Source: Rhodobacteraceae bacterium IMCC1335
GTDB taxonomy: Bacteria; Pseudomonadota; Alphaproteobacteria; Rhodobacterales; Rhodobacteraceae
Direction of reading: 5' to 3'
Assembly (NCBI GenBank): GCA_039640495.1
Contig: CP046864.1
Span: forward strand, 1,550,001 to 1,614,000
DNA: 64,000 nucleotides
Shown in pieces: positions 1 to 9,600 of this stretch (positions within the stretch are counted from its first letter, which is position 1; the number at the start of each line of letters is the position of its first letter). Both the position numbers and the translations under genes were made by a program. Under the pieces are notes generated by a model that searched no databases, had not been told where the DNA came from, and saw only the letters and a list, made by a program, of their open reading frames with translations.

Positions 1-96
1 AAAAAAGGCTTAACGGGCCAAAAGACCGCGCTGTATAGATTGCCCTATTTTCTGCAAATAAGCGCCTCGTCAGCGCAGCGTTAAAAGGAGAGACAC

Positions 97-675
97 ATGT
101 CTGCTTGGATAAGGATGATTTCGGATGAAGAGGCGGATGCGTCTTTGAAAAAAGCGCTGGATTTTGCACGTACCCCGCATGGTACGGTGGATAACGTTAT
201 GCGGGTGCATTCTCTGCGCCCCAGTACGATGAACGGACATGTGACGCTGTATCGGGCCTGCCTGCATGATGATCAAAACACCATTCCCATGTGGTTTCAG
301 GAGGTAATAAGCTCTTATGTTTCGACTTTAAACAATTGCCCCTATTCTTATGCCAACCATTGGGCGAATGCGCGCCATTTAATGGCGGATGATGCAAAAG
401 CCACAAAGGTAGAGGCCGCCTTGCGTGCCCATTCGCCGCGCGATGTCTTTGAAGGCGCTGAACTTGCTTTGTTGAATTATGCTGAAAAGTTAACTTTATC
501 GCCAGGCAATATCACCAAAGAAGATGTTGATTCTCTGAAGTCTGCAGGCGTAGAAGACGGTGAAATTCTTGAGGCAAATCAAATTATTGGCTACTTTAAT
601 TATGTCAATAGGCTGTTAAATGGGCTGGGCGTGACCACCGCAGGGGATGTTGTCGGGTATTACCAATCAGACTGA
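97..675 (+). CDS. Carboxymuconolactone decarboxylase/AhpD-like peroxidase-related protein
   Basis: A 192-residue protein of the peroxidase-related CMD/AhpD family, a group of small helical proteins that often reduce peroxides through a CxxC pair. A good ribosome site (AAGGAGAG) precedes the ATG. The active-site segment around residues 69-88 keeps the Glu (E69), the first Cys (C81, in NNCPYS) and the His (H88), but the usual second Cys at position 84 is Ser. Family membership is clear from the NNCPY...NHW signature; disulfide-based peroxidase activity is doubtful without the second Cys. It stands alone, with a long gap downstream. Cytoplasmic; the partner reductant cannot be inferred. Confidence 0.75.
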   Translation: MSAWIRMISDEEADASLKKALDFARTPHGTVDNVMRVHSLRPSTMNGHVTLYRACLHDDQNTIPMWFQEVISSYVSTLNNCPYSYANHWANARHLMADDAKATKVEAALRAHSPRDVFEGAELALLNYAEKLTLSPGNITKEDVDSLKSAGVEDGEILEANQIIGYFNYVNRLLNGLGVTTAGDVVGYYQSD

Positions 676-1312
676 ATGGTTGCGAAATGAAGAGAAGCCC
701 CCTTTTGTAGCTCAGAGGGAACAGGGGTGATATGGCGGTAAAATGTAAAGCTGGCGTTACGGTTGCCGGCGTGATCGAACCCTTAAAAGCCTTTGCAATG
801 GCGACGGCAGAGTTCAAAACAACAGCTTTACGGGCGAATGGGGCGCAGTGTTTGGGCCGTGCACAGTCATTTATACCTCTTTGTCAACCGCAAAAGCTGC
901 GCGTATAGTGATGAGAGGCGGGTCTAGCGAAACAATTGGAACGCCTGCATGCAGATCGGCCAAGCTGGTGCACGTGCGAAACCACTGAGATGAAAGGGAA
1001 TTTACCACGTTTTTGCGTTGAGAAATACAGGACTATTTTGACCGTTTGGCTTTTGATAAGCTGCTATTATGCACCTATGCTGAAACATGGGCTGAAAGAC
1101 CTTGCCGATTGTTAGTTCCCAGACATTTATGTTCTAGCATGCTCGCAATAAACGTTTTTCCATCGTTTTGAGGTTTTGTTAATGCAGGGCCTATCTTAAA
1201 GAACAACGGTTTCTCACAACCATGGCGCGGATTTGTGAATTTAAGCCTGAATATTTTTAAAAAAACTCAAAGCTATGCAGCGCTATGTTTAACCTTTTTG
1301 GGCCAAATGTCC
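676..1312. other. Gene-poor stretch
   Basis: No convincing gene was found. A 58-residue reading frame at 732-908 (+) starts MAVKCKAG and has a weak AGGGG ribosome site, but it resembles nothing I recognise. It may be a remnant or chance. Confidence 0.4.
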
Positions 1313-1516
1313 TTAAGGGTCCAGATCTATCAATTGCTTTGGATGCCACGCATCGCAGACCACCTTGGCGGCACCTGGAGATTTTTGGCAGACACGGTAT
1401 TCGCCCGTTACATCGTTGGTTTCTGTCCAACTGCGGGCCCCTTGTTGATGATAGCCGATAAAGCCAACGATACTGAGGCAAATCATAAGAACGACACCTG
1501 TTTTGCTTATGCTCAT
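1313..1516 (-). CDS. Small single-pass membrane or secreted protein
   Basis: A 67-residue protein with a strong ribosome site (GGAGG about 8 bases before the ATG). Residues 6-22 form one hydrophobic segment (GVVLMICLSIVGFIGY). The rest is a short hydrophilic domain with two cysteines, at YRVCQK and VVCDAW, that could form a periplasmic disulfide. No family is recognised. The ribosome site and the N-terminal membrane anchor favour a real gene over chance. It is isolated, so the neighbours give no functional clue. Confidence 0.5.
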   Translation of the reverse strand: MSISKTGVVLMICLSIVGFIGYHQQGARSWTETNDVTGEYRVCQKSPGAAKVVCDAWHPKQLIDLDP

Positions 1517-1701
1517 GGATGATCCTCCAGCGTATCTCGCGCACCCTAGTTAGGCTTGGCTGAGAGGTCAATTGCCCCGAAAATGCGCTGAAGCCCTTCG
1601 GGTGTGCTGGGGACGCCGCGGTCTTTGCTGGGGGGAATAGGATTTGCGCTCAACAAATCAGAGGGCTTATCGGCAGATTTTCAACATTTTTGCAATCGCG
1701 G

Positions 1702-2485
1702 TTATTTCTGGCCAAGTGCGTTAATAAGGGTGTTTTTGGCCAATCTGCGGAGATTATTTGCTGCTTTCGGACTGGCGCTTGTGAGAAGCCTAAGATCAAG
1801 ATGGTAGGTTGCATCGGGCTTTGTGTTGACAAGTGAGTTCCCCCAAAAACGTTCAGCTTCTCTACAAAATACCTCGGCATGGGTCTGGGCATATATCCAA
1901 CCATTGGTGTTTGTTGGTTTCGGCTGGGAAAGCGATATTCTGATATCTCTGATAGATAAGCCTACTGCTTGTATCTGTGGCCAAAAGCGCAGCGGCCGCA
2001 TGACAGATTGCCAATGTAAACAGCTTGCGATCATGCGCCCAATCAAGCAGTTCTCTCAAATCCGGATTATCTGGTAATCTGAGCATGTCACCCTACCCGC
2101 CGGGAATAAATTTGGCAATTTAAGAAGCATCTTGGATCATGGCATTGTTTAAAAATTCGGCAAGGCTTTTGGGGTTTTTGAATGCCGTCTCAGACGCATG
2201 GAAGAAACCTGCGACACGCGGGTCTTTATCAGGCATTGCCCAGATTTCGATCGCGATGGGGGCGCCAGTGGGGGTTATCAAATCGATTTCAAATCCCGCG
2301 CTTAAAAAATGAAGCATTGGCAACGCCATTTCAACCGGGTGATTGCCCGTTGAAAACTTTTTATGATTGGGCATGGCCATATAGCGCTCTTCTGTACGGA
2401 CCGTAAAGCTACGCGCCTTGGTATGTTTTACTGGAGGGGTGCACTCATCTCCTCTAAAATCAGTTTGTGTCGATTTTGCCTGCTT
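1702..2485 (-). pseudogene. hchA: Decayed hchA (Hsp31, DJ-1/PfpI superfamily glyoxalase III/chaperone)
   Basis: Fragments in consecutive frames line up with HchA/Hsp31. The N-terminal part contains KKFSTGNHPVEM, TPTG and WAMPDKD. One frame then reads through two nonsense codons (TAA near 2130, TAG near 2097) into IPGG and ICHAAAALLA, where the catalytic-Cys region would be. The frame shifts into VGYMPRPMPRYFVEKL and again into NTKPDATYHLDLRLLTS. No start codon is visible, because an in-frame TAA lies just upstream of 2485. Two stops, at least two frameshifts and a missing 5' end make this non-functional. Known HchA detoxifies methylglyoxal and acts as a holding chaperone; this copy cannot. 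Confidence 0.85.
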
Positions 2486-2947
2486 TTAAGTTAAAAGGAA
2501 TGACAAAAAAGCGCCATCTTCGGTTGGGATGGGCGAAAGGTAAGGACTTTTTAAAATATAATAGTTTTTCCAAAACAAAAAACGCGGTGGTTACAAGTTG
2601 ACGGGGTAAGAGCAGGAGCTGATGCTGTACCCAGCGCCTCCTCCTTTGGCCTGATCTGTAAAACATTTATTTAGCGGAAGTGGTGTCATAAAAAGAAAAG
2701 TGCGAAATCAGACCAGCTGGGCAGACGCGTTGGTTAAGTGGTTTTAAGTGTAGCCCGCTTTGAGTCAGAGGCGCCAAAACCAAAATACTGATTTGTATCA
2801 TTTTAAGAATTGCCTCAAGCGCGCTTCTGCGCGGCAAAAGCTTAAGATCACTGGTAGATTCAAGTTTCTGGCCCACGCGCTTGAAAGGGCTAATAAGGGT
2901 TAACAAACCAAGGGATGATCGTGACCAGTCATTCGCCTCAGGTCAGT
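2486..2947. other. Non-coding gap
   Basis: Only short, unconvincing frames were found; no repeat, RNA gene or clear terminator was seen. Confidence 0.4.
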
Positions 2948-4248
2948 TTAGTCAACGGGCAAGCCGCTGGGCACAAACTCCGGGCTGCCCAACCGGCTTT
3001 TGGTAGCGGTTTTTCCCGTAAGGCTATGCAAAAACTTCACAATATCAGCGATTTGATTATCCGTTAGCGAGCGGGGCTCAATATCAATTTTCGCGGCTTG
3101 TCGCGCCATTTCATAGCGATCTGATTGGATGACAAAATCAATTTCCTCCAACCAAGGCACCGGGGGTAGAGCGGCCATATCGCGCGTCCAAGCCGCACGC
3201 ATTCCCTGCGGGTCTAAATGATGGCGCAGGATCCCTTCTAATGTTGGGTAGGCGCCGTTATGTCCATAGGGCCCTGTCAGAGCAATATTGCGCAAGCGAG
3301 GGGTTTTGAAGCGATAGGCATCGCGCAGATCATCGCTTTCACCCATACGTCCAACATCGCGCGCAGTTGGATCCCAGCGCCGTGCGCGGCCGGGGCCAAA
3401 AGCGGGCAGGCCCAGCGCGTAGAATTTCTGATCGCTCAATAAAGGTCCATTATGGCAATTTGAGCAGCCCGCCTCGCCAAAGAATAATTGCCGTCCCCGC
3501 TCACTGGCCGGGTCTAGTGGCTTGCCCGAGGTTAAGAGCGCATCATAGGGGCTGTCAAAACTCTGCCACTCAAGATTGATGAAATCTCCTAGGGCTTTGG
3601 CGATTTCCACGATCGTGATCTGTTCTGGGCTGTCTATATCATCAAAGGCCTTGACGAACATATCACCATAGGCTGGGATCACGCGCACGCGTTTGGCCAA
3701 AATCGGCCAAGCTGCATCGATTCTGTCATGCACAGCGCCGGCAATTTCATTCTCTTTGGGGTTTCCAGCCATTTCAAATTGCGCCACAAGCGGAAAAATC
3801 GCTTGCGCTGAAATAATCGTGTTCAACCCATCTGGCAACCATTCCTGAGCCGGTGAGTTGAAGCCATTTTCATAAATATCGCTGATTTCAAGCCGTCCGT
3901 CCTGAAAGACCACATTGATAGATTTATGCCCCAAATTCCACAGCGCTGTGGCATTGCGTGGAATACGCTTTTTGATTTTGTCATCGCCCGTGCCGGCGCT
4001 GCGCTTAGGGCCTATTCCTACACCGCCTTCGCCGATGCCAAGGCTAAGCCCATCACTACCGCCATGGTCAGGGTGATGGCATGTGCTGCAACTGATATTG
4101 CGATTGCCAGAGAGAATTTTATCGTAAAATAAAAGCCGGCCAATGCTTGCTTTTTGTAGGTCGAATGGATGAAACTGCGCCTCGGTGAGGGGTGGCGTTT
4201 CTGCCCATATGGCAGAGCTGCTTAACGCAGAAACAAGGATAGAAACAT
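2948..4248 (-). CDS. Di-heme cytochrome c peroxidase/MauG-family protein, 5' end unclear
   Basis: A periplasmic di-heme peroxidase-type protein. The first heme motif is CSTCH, in a GNRNISCSTCHHPDHGG context. The second is CSNCH after RQLFFGEAGC. C-terminal signatures are TPRLRNIALTGPYGHNG and a final KFLHSLTG. The family reduces H2O2 or oxidises protein substrates at the two hemes. The segment before the mature start (VSILVSALSSSAIWA, then ETPP) looks like a signal peptide, but no ATG, GTG or TTG lies in that frame within the plausible region. The only nearby ATG, at 4248, is one frame off. The open frame continues antisense through the neighbouring sel1 gene, which is not credible as coding. 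A one-base indel in the signal peptide or a rare start codon would explain this. Confidence 0.8.
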
Positions 4249-4681
4249 GTATCGCACTAAACAGGTTTTTAAGAAATTGGGGCTGGTTTTGGCGTTGCAA
4301 ACCGCGTTGATGAGCGCTGGGCCGGCTTTGGCCGAGCTTGAAATTGCCAGAGATTTGATGGAGGCGGGCAAATTTGAACAAGCGCGCCACGCGCTGTGGC
4401 CGGCGGCCCGTTCGGGCAATGCCGAGGCCGAAGAATTGATTGGCGTAATGTATGCGATGGGCTTGGGCGTAGAGCAAGATTTTGAGCGCGCGTTTGATTG
4501 GTATTTGCGCAGTGCAATGAAAGGCCATCCGGGCGCACAATCTGGTGTGGGGTGGTATTATGAACTGGGGCTTGGCATGCCCGCGCCTGATTTGACCCGC
4601 GCCTATATGTGGTATGTGCTCTCTGCGATTGGCAATGATCCGGATGCGATGATTAGCCAAGAGGAAGTGGTTAAAAAATGA
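4247..4681 (+). CDS. Secreted Sel1-repeat (TPR-like) protein, probably frameshifted at the 3' end
   Basis: A 144-residue protein with a signal peptide (about residues 1-29, cleavage after PALA). Two Sel1-like repeats of about 36 residues follow (GNAEAEELIGVMYAMGLGVEQD... and GHPGAQSGVGWYYELGLGMPAPD...), with the typical AYMWYVLSA ending. The ATG has an AAGGA site 7 bases upstream. Sel1 proteins scaffold protein interactions, here in the periplasm. The frame stops directly after an A6 tract at 4673-4678. One extra A would extend it by MTKEQIEKAHVLIDD... to 4752, the kind of C-terminus usual in this family. Its start overlaps the divergent peroxidase gene. Confidence 0.75.
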   Translation: MYRTKQVFKKLGLVLALQTALMSAGPALAELEIARDLMEAGKFEQARHALWPAARSGNAEAEELIGVMYAMGLGVEQDFERAFDWYLRSAMKGHPGAQSGVGWYYELGLGMPAPDLTRAYMWYVLSAIGNDPDAMISQEEVVKK

Positions 4682-4814
4682 CGAAAGAGCAGATTGAAAA
4701 GGCGCATGTTTTGATCGATGATTATCGGGTCTGGTTATATCCGTTCAGATAAGAACGGATGCACACCAGCTTTGCAAATGTTTTCAACAGTTTTGACAGT
4801 AAGATGCAAAAGCG

Positions 4815-4847
4815 GGATCTGCGCAGCGCCATATGCGGCGCAGATCC
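4815..4847. terminator. Bidirectional terminator between sel1 and dctP
   Basis: A perfect 10-bp stem (GGATCTGCGC / GCGCAGATCC) with a 13-base loop lies between two convergent genes. It is followed by TTTGTTGTTATT on the plus strand and CGCTTTTGC on the minus strand. Confidence 0.7.
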
Positions 4848-4854
4848 TTTGTTG

Positions 4855-5913
4855 TTATTGAATATCCGCTGCGCGACCGGCGGAAATATCGGCCTCTGCG
4901 GCAGCAACCGCTGCGGTCAGTGCATTAAACACCTCTTCGCCTCCATCTACATTGGCTTTGAACCAATCAAAAACGGGCGCCGCAGCTGCTTTAAACGCTG
5001 CTTTTTCTTCAGGTGTGGGCACGTAAAGATCTCCGCCACCAGCTACAAAATCCGCATAGGCTTGGATTGATTTGCGCTTAGGTGAAGCGAAAGTGGCCTG
5101 TTGCAATTGTGAGAAACCATCTGCAACGATCGTGCGCATTTCTACTGGCATTGACATGAATGTGTCATTTGACATCCACCACAACGCGCCCATATAGGCA
5201 TGGCCATCCAAAGTCACATATTTCAGGCCTGCATCTGGGAATTTCATCCCCATGATATCGGTAATGCCGTTTTTGGACCCTTCAACCACGCCGGTTTGAA
5301 ACGATGTAAACAGTTCAGGCCATGGGATTGGCGTAGGAGAGGCTCCAAGCGCTTTCACCAGTTCTTGCGGAAGATCTGCAACAACGGTGCGGATTTTTAA
5401 GCCAGCCATGTCATCTGGGTTTTGAACGCGGCGTTTTGTATTGGCAAAGTTGCGCCATCCGCCAGTATTCCCGATTGTCATCAAACGGATTTTATCGCCC
5501 GAATCTTCAAGCGCCATTTTGCGTACTGTGCGGGTGAAATCACCGGAAAGAACATGCTCAGCAATGCGATCATCTGCCATCAAATAAGGCAGGTCCAGAA
5601 CTTGCACATACGGGAAGATGCCTGCTGCGCCGCCGGATGTTGAAATATACACATCGATTGAGCCATCGGCCACACCTTGCAAACATTCTGCGCCTTTTGA
5701 ACACAGCTGCGTGCCGATGAACAATTCAACTTCGATCGCGCCGTTTGAAGCGCTCTCAACATAGTTTTTAAACACAACAAGACCATCATAGTCTTCATCG
5801 TTTTCATTCGAGTTGGCTGTGGCTCGAATTGTGTAATCTGCGGCATTGGCAGCCACCGCCCCTGTGGTGAGCATCGCTGCGAGCGTCAGCGACTTGATAG
5901 TACCTTTTAGCAT
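4855..5913 (-). CDS. TRAP transporter solute-binding protein (DctP family)
   Basis: A 352-residue periplasmic binding protein of a tripartite ATP-independent transporter, with a signal peptide at about residues 1-24 (cleavage after ANA). Typical DctP features are visible: GVADGSIDVYISTSGG, the VLDLPYLMADD segment, the NPDDMAGLKIRTV ligand-loop Arg region, and SFQTGVVEGSKNGI. It captures an organic acid or related anion and delivers it to the membrane subunits encoded just upstream on the same strand. Operon order is dctQ-dctM-dctP, with a 31-base gap before this gene and a terminator after it. The substrate cannot be read from the sequence. Confidence 0.9.
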   Translation of the reverse strand: MLKGTIKSLTLAAMLTTGAVAANAADYTIRATANSNENDEDYDGLVVFKNYVESASNGAIEVELFIGTQLCSKGAECLQGVADGSIDVYISTSGGAAGIFPYVQVLDLPYLMADDRIAEHVLSGDFTRTVRKMALEDSGDKIRLMTIGNTGGWRNFANTKRRVQNPDDMAGLKIRTVVADLPQELVKALGASPTPIPWPELFTSFQTGVVEGSKNGITDIMGMKFPDAGLKYVTLDGHAYMGALWWMSNDTFMSMPVEMRTIVADGFSQLQQATFASPKRKSIQAYADFVAGGGDLYVPTPEEKAAFKAAAAPVFDWFKANVDGGEEVFNALTAAVAAAEADISAGRAADIQ

Positions 5914-5944
5914 GTTTTCCTCCCTAGAGATATTGCAGTTAAGG

Positions 5945-7234
5945 TTAGTTTACGAACCCGGTAAGACGTGGGATCGTCATGGAAATGGCTGGAATATAGG
6001 TGATTAAGAAGATCACAAATATTTCAACCAAAAGAAATGGAATGATTGCGCGGGCGATACTATCGACTCTCTCTCCTGATACAGAGGAGGCCACAAACAG
6101 CACCAAACCCATTGGCGGCGTTGCCAGCCCAACCGTTAAGTTTACACTCATTATGATTGCAAAATGAACCGGGTCAACGCCCATACTGATGAAAATTGGC
6201 CCCAAGATCGGCCCCAAAATAATGATTGCCGGCCCAGCGTCTAAAAACATCCCAACAATGAACAATAGGATATTGATCAGAAAAAGCAAAATCAACGGGT
6301 TTTCAGAAAGCGACAATATAAACGCTGCAAGGGTTTCTGGGGCATGGCTCAGGCTCACGACTGTTTTAAACGCCATTGCCGCGCCAACCAATAATAAAAC
6401 CACCGAAGAAGTCATCGCTGCTTTTGTAAGAACCTGTGGTAAATCCTGCAGTTTCAGTGATTTTAAAACGAATAAGCCGATAAAAGTCGCATAGCCTACC
6501 GCAACAGCCGCGGCCTCTGTCGGGGTAAATATCCCGCCGAGAATACCACCAAGGATGATCACCGGCGTCATCAAAGGAAAGAACGCTTTCAGGCTGGCTT
6601 GGCCGCGGGCGTGCCAGCTGTATTTGGCGCTGGCAACTGGAAAATCATAGCGGTCGGCCATGACCTTCACCATCAGCATCAGCCCTGCACCAACCATAAT
6701 CCCCGGCACAATACCCGCTAAGAACAATGCGGCGACGCTCTCGCCCATTACATAGGCGTAGATAATCATGATGCCAGAGGGGGGGATAATGGGCCCAATA
6801 ACCGAACTGGCGGCGGTAATTGCGGCCGCAAAACGCCGTGTATAGCCTTGTTTTTCCATCGCGGGGATCAGCATAGAGCCAAGCGCAGAGGTGTCAGCGA
6901 CGGCTGATCCGGACAGGCCGGCAAACAGCATTGAAGATAAAATATTCACATGCGCAAGGCCACCGCGCAGATGCCCCATAATTGCCTGCGCGAATTCCAC
7001 CAAACGGCTTGTGATTCCACCCCGGTTCATCAATTCGCCCGCCAGCATAAAAAATGGAATGGCCATCAGCGGAAAGCTATCCATTCCATTGTAAACGTTG
7101 CGATATAAAAGGGCGATGTCACGCTCTTGACCGTTGAGCCATAACAAAAGCCCGGGCGCCGCCAACAGCCCAAAAAACACCGGTAGACCAATCACCAAAA
7201 ACACCAAAAACAGGGGGAGGAACCACATCAGCAT
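5945..7234 (-). CDS. TRAP transporter large permease (DctM family)
   Basis: A 429-residue, roughly 12-helix membrane subunit. Family signatures include PFFMLAGELMNRGGI, AGLSGSAVADTSALGSMLIPAM and GPIIPPSGIMIIYAYV near the middle, and VNLTVGLATPPMGLVLFV near the C-terminus. It forms the Na+-driven translocation channel and works with the DctQ-like subunit and the periplasmic DctP. Its ATG overlaps the dctQ stop (TAATG), so translation is probably coupled. The length is normal for the family. Confidence 0.92.
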   Translation of the reverse strand: MLMWFLPLFLVFLVIGLPVFFGLLAAPGLLLWLNGQERDIALLYRNVYNGMDSFPLMAIPFFMLAGELMNRGGITSRLVEFAQAIMGHLRGGLAHVNILSSMLFAGLSGSAVADTSALGSMLIPAMEKQGYTRRFAAAITAASSVIGPIIPPSGIMIIYAYVMGESVAALFLAGIVPGIMVGAGLMLMVKVMADRYDFPVASAKYSWHARGQASLKAFFPLMTPVIILGGILGGIFTPTEAAAVAVGYATFIGLFVLKSLKLQDLPQVLTKAAMTSSVVLLLVGAAMAFKTVVSLSHAPETLAAFILSLSENPLILLFLINILLFIVGMFLDAGPAIIILGPILGPIFISMGVDPVHFAIIMSVNLTVGLATPPMGLVLFVASSVSGERVDSIARAIIPFLLVEIFVIFLITYIPAISMTIPRLTGFVN

Positions 7235-7821
7235 TATCGCGCACTTTCGCTGTCAAGAATAGGAATATCCCGTAAATGGCGATGCTCCCCGCCCAGGGTA
7301 ATGATTTGGCGAATAATTAACTCCACCGTAGCAAAAATCATTAAAACAGCCCCAACAAACAGTGATAAATACATCCATGCCAATTTGAGTTTAACGGCTT
7401 TCAAACCGATCAACTGAAGCGGAAGCTTTAAAGAGGCGCTGGCAAACAGCCATCCAGAATTAACGTGTTTCCAACCCAATTTAACGGCAACGCAGAGCAC
7501 CACAAGAGACACTGTAAACAGAAACAGCGTTAGCAAGGTAACGCCCCGACGGGGCAAAAACTGCGTCAGAGTTTCAATTGCAACAAAACCACCCTGACGC
7601 AGCGCGATTGGCGCCATCAAGCCCGTGAGCCATAGCATAAGAAACCGTGCCGCTTCATCCGGCCAGGGCAGGGCATTGTTGAGCGCATAGCGGCAGAAAA
7701 CCTGCAGTAAAATTATAAGGACCATAAGCGCCAAGGCGATGACTGAGAGCCAGCGCCCAAACCAACCACAGATATCATTGAAAATTTGCAATGGTTTGAG
7801 AAGGGTGAACATCGCATGCAT
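7234..7821 (-). CDS. TRAP transporter small permease (DctQ family)
   Basis: About 195 residues with four predicted transmembrane helices. The DctQ signature LPWPDEAARFLMLWLTGLMAPIAL is present. The first ATG of the frame (MHAMFTLLK) is used here; a TTG 15 bases upstream is an alternative. No strong ribosome site decides between them. It is the first gene of the dctQ-dctM-dctP operon and overlaps dctM by one base. The subunit bridges the binding protein and the channel. Confidence 0.88.
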   Translation of the reverse strand: MHAMFTLLKPLQIFNDICGWFGRWLSVIALALMVLIILLQVFCRYALNNALPWPDEAARFLMLWLTGLMAPIALRQGGFVAIETLTQFLPRRGVTLLTLFLFTVSLVVLCVAVKLGWKHVNSGWLFASASLKLPLQLIGLKAVKLKLAWMYLSLFVGAVLMIFATVELIIRQIITLGGEHRHLRDIPILDSESAR

Positions 7822-9283
7822 TACATTATTTTCCAATCCACAGAGGAGCGCGGCGCGTTTTGTGAGGCTTCGCTTTTATGTTGTGGCTCGGCTTTTGCCG
7901 AGATAGGCAGCGCGTTTGGTGCTGCATAAGCTGCGTTTATCGCTACGCAGATATAGTTGCGCTTGGATGTTAAGATAATGTTGTTATTCATTTTCTAGCC
8001 AAAATTCAAATCCGCAACCAAAAGCCTATTTTCACCATCAAATCAACATGCCGAAAACGGCATTCAATTTTTACAAACTGCTGCAATTTGGACAGGTGAT
8101 TGTTCACTCCATTCTCTTCTTTGCGCCTTCGCTAGCATTCAATCACGGGTAAATCAATAGTGTATCAATTTTTAGGGGGATGAATTTTTTTTCTTGTGCC
8201 GAGCAAGATCATTTCTGCGTGTCAGCAGGGCAGATTTCAAAGTAAAAAGGAGCGCTCCAAACGATGAGAGGGCGTATTTATGTAACTTTTTTCCTTTGGA
8301 ATTTTGGTGGAATGAACCTGAATTTATATAGATATTTTGGCGAGGTTTAGTTATCTTCAAAAGGTTTTTTGGGCTTGATAAGATTGGCGCGTGGGTCACC
8401 ATCTTTAACAACAATTAGCGAATTTTACGCGGCTATAAGGTTAAATTTTATGACAGTTTATTGTCAAAGGTCTTCGCTTGGATAATCAGAAAACCCCAAA
8501 AAGCGCGGTGCAGGCGGGTTAATTGGTTTTAATGGTAGGCTTTATCACACGGTTGTATTTTGACGTATTGCTTTGAGCAGTGCCGTATATTTTCAATGTC
8601 AGATCAATCCAGCGTTCCCCTTTTTTGCTCAAATTCAATGAGTATATGACCGGTTCAAAAACGTCCCAAGCGGTTTAGCTGTAACCGCGCCGTCCATCGC
8701 AAATGCAAGGGCCAAAGTGATCAGCTTTAAATCGATCTCTTTAGACAAGGCCTTGCGCAAAGTACCGGTTATCTGCCCTGCGCCTTAATCGGATAGCTGG
8801 CAATGGTTCAACAAAATGTGGGCTGGTCTTGACAATTATGATGCTTTTTCCGTTGGCGTGGATCAATTATTTATCGTAACTATTGAACTTATACCGATGC
8901 GCGGCGATTTCAAAGCGTGCTTCATCCTGAAAATCGAACATATTGATATTGCCGCTGTTCCTATCGGTTCCTGCATTTTGTTTTTCGCTTTCTGGAGTTT
9001 CTTGCATGATCGGCGTCGGATCAAAACGCGCGATCGCAACGGCGCATGCTTGGGTGTTGACGTACAGAACTTTTTTTTGGCGAAGGGGCATTTGAGGGGC
9101 AAAACAGTGTCCGAATGACGTGGGTTTGCGCAAAGGGGCACATTGGCTTAGCGATGTTTATGCTGGTTATTTAAAAAAGTGAAATTTGGGCCGCAGATAA
9201 GGGAGCCGTGTGTTTGATTTGATAGTTGCGGCTTCTGGCTTATCAAAGATTAAAACGGATATTGGTAAAGTCGCATAATTGAT
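7822..9283. other. Long gene-poor region upstream of the TRAP operon
   Basis: About 1.46 kb of A/T-rich sequence. It should contain the dctQMP promoter but no operator is obvious. A minus frame at 8867-9133 (88 residues, ending HRYKFNSYDK) has protein-like composition but no ribosome site or recognised family. A minus frame at 8172-8414 is probably chance. Confidence 0.4.
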
Positions 9284-9454
9284 TTATTGGGGCCAGTTTT
9301 TTTGATCCATAAGCCTAGAATATTCCTCTGCGACTTTTTCAGCATGCGTTTCTGCTTCAAAGATGAGCTTTTTCACCTGCCATTCTGCGTGGGTCAGCTT
9401 ATGCCACCCAATGCAATTGGCCGTCGGTGATCGTCCGCAGTCACATTTTTTCAC
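9284..9454 (-). CDS. Small Cys-rich protein with CDCGRSP...C.GWH motif
   Basis: A short protein of 56 residues from GTG at 9454 (a TTG 12 bases upstream is possible). The N-terminus carries a compact motif, KKCDCGRSPTANCIGWHKL, with three Cys and one His. A charged helical tail with many Glu and Lys follows. The spacing looks like a small metal- or iron-sulfur-binding knuckle, but that is inference. I recall similar CxCGRSPTGxCxGWH proteins in marine proteobacteria without a known function. There is no operon partner. Confidence 0.55.
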   Translation of the reverse strand: MKKCDCGRSPTANCIGWHKLTHAEWQVKKLIFEAETHAEKVAEEYSRLMDQKNWPQ

Positions 9455-9600
9455 ATCATTTCCCAACGTCTAGGGTGGCTAGCCCGCGCTCTATAAAAGC
9501 GATTAACCGTGATCGCTGCGTGCGGATTAAGACACAAACCTATTTAACGTACGGTTCGAGATACAGATTGGATCAAAAAGAATGAGGGGTTTTCGAAAGT

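Noticed and set aside
4265..4660. N-terminal extension of the di-heme peroxidase frame (about 130 residues)
   Set aside because: It is the antisense of the Sel1 gene, has non-natural composition and precedes the signal peptide.
8172..8414. 80-codon minus frame in the A/T-rich gap
   Set aside because: Lys/Ser-rich chance composition, no ribosome site, no family.
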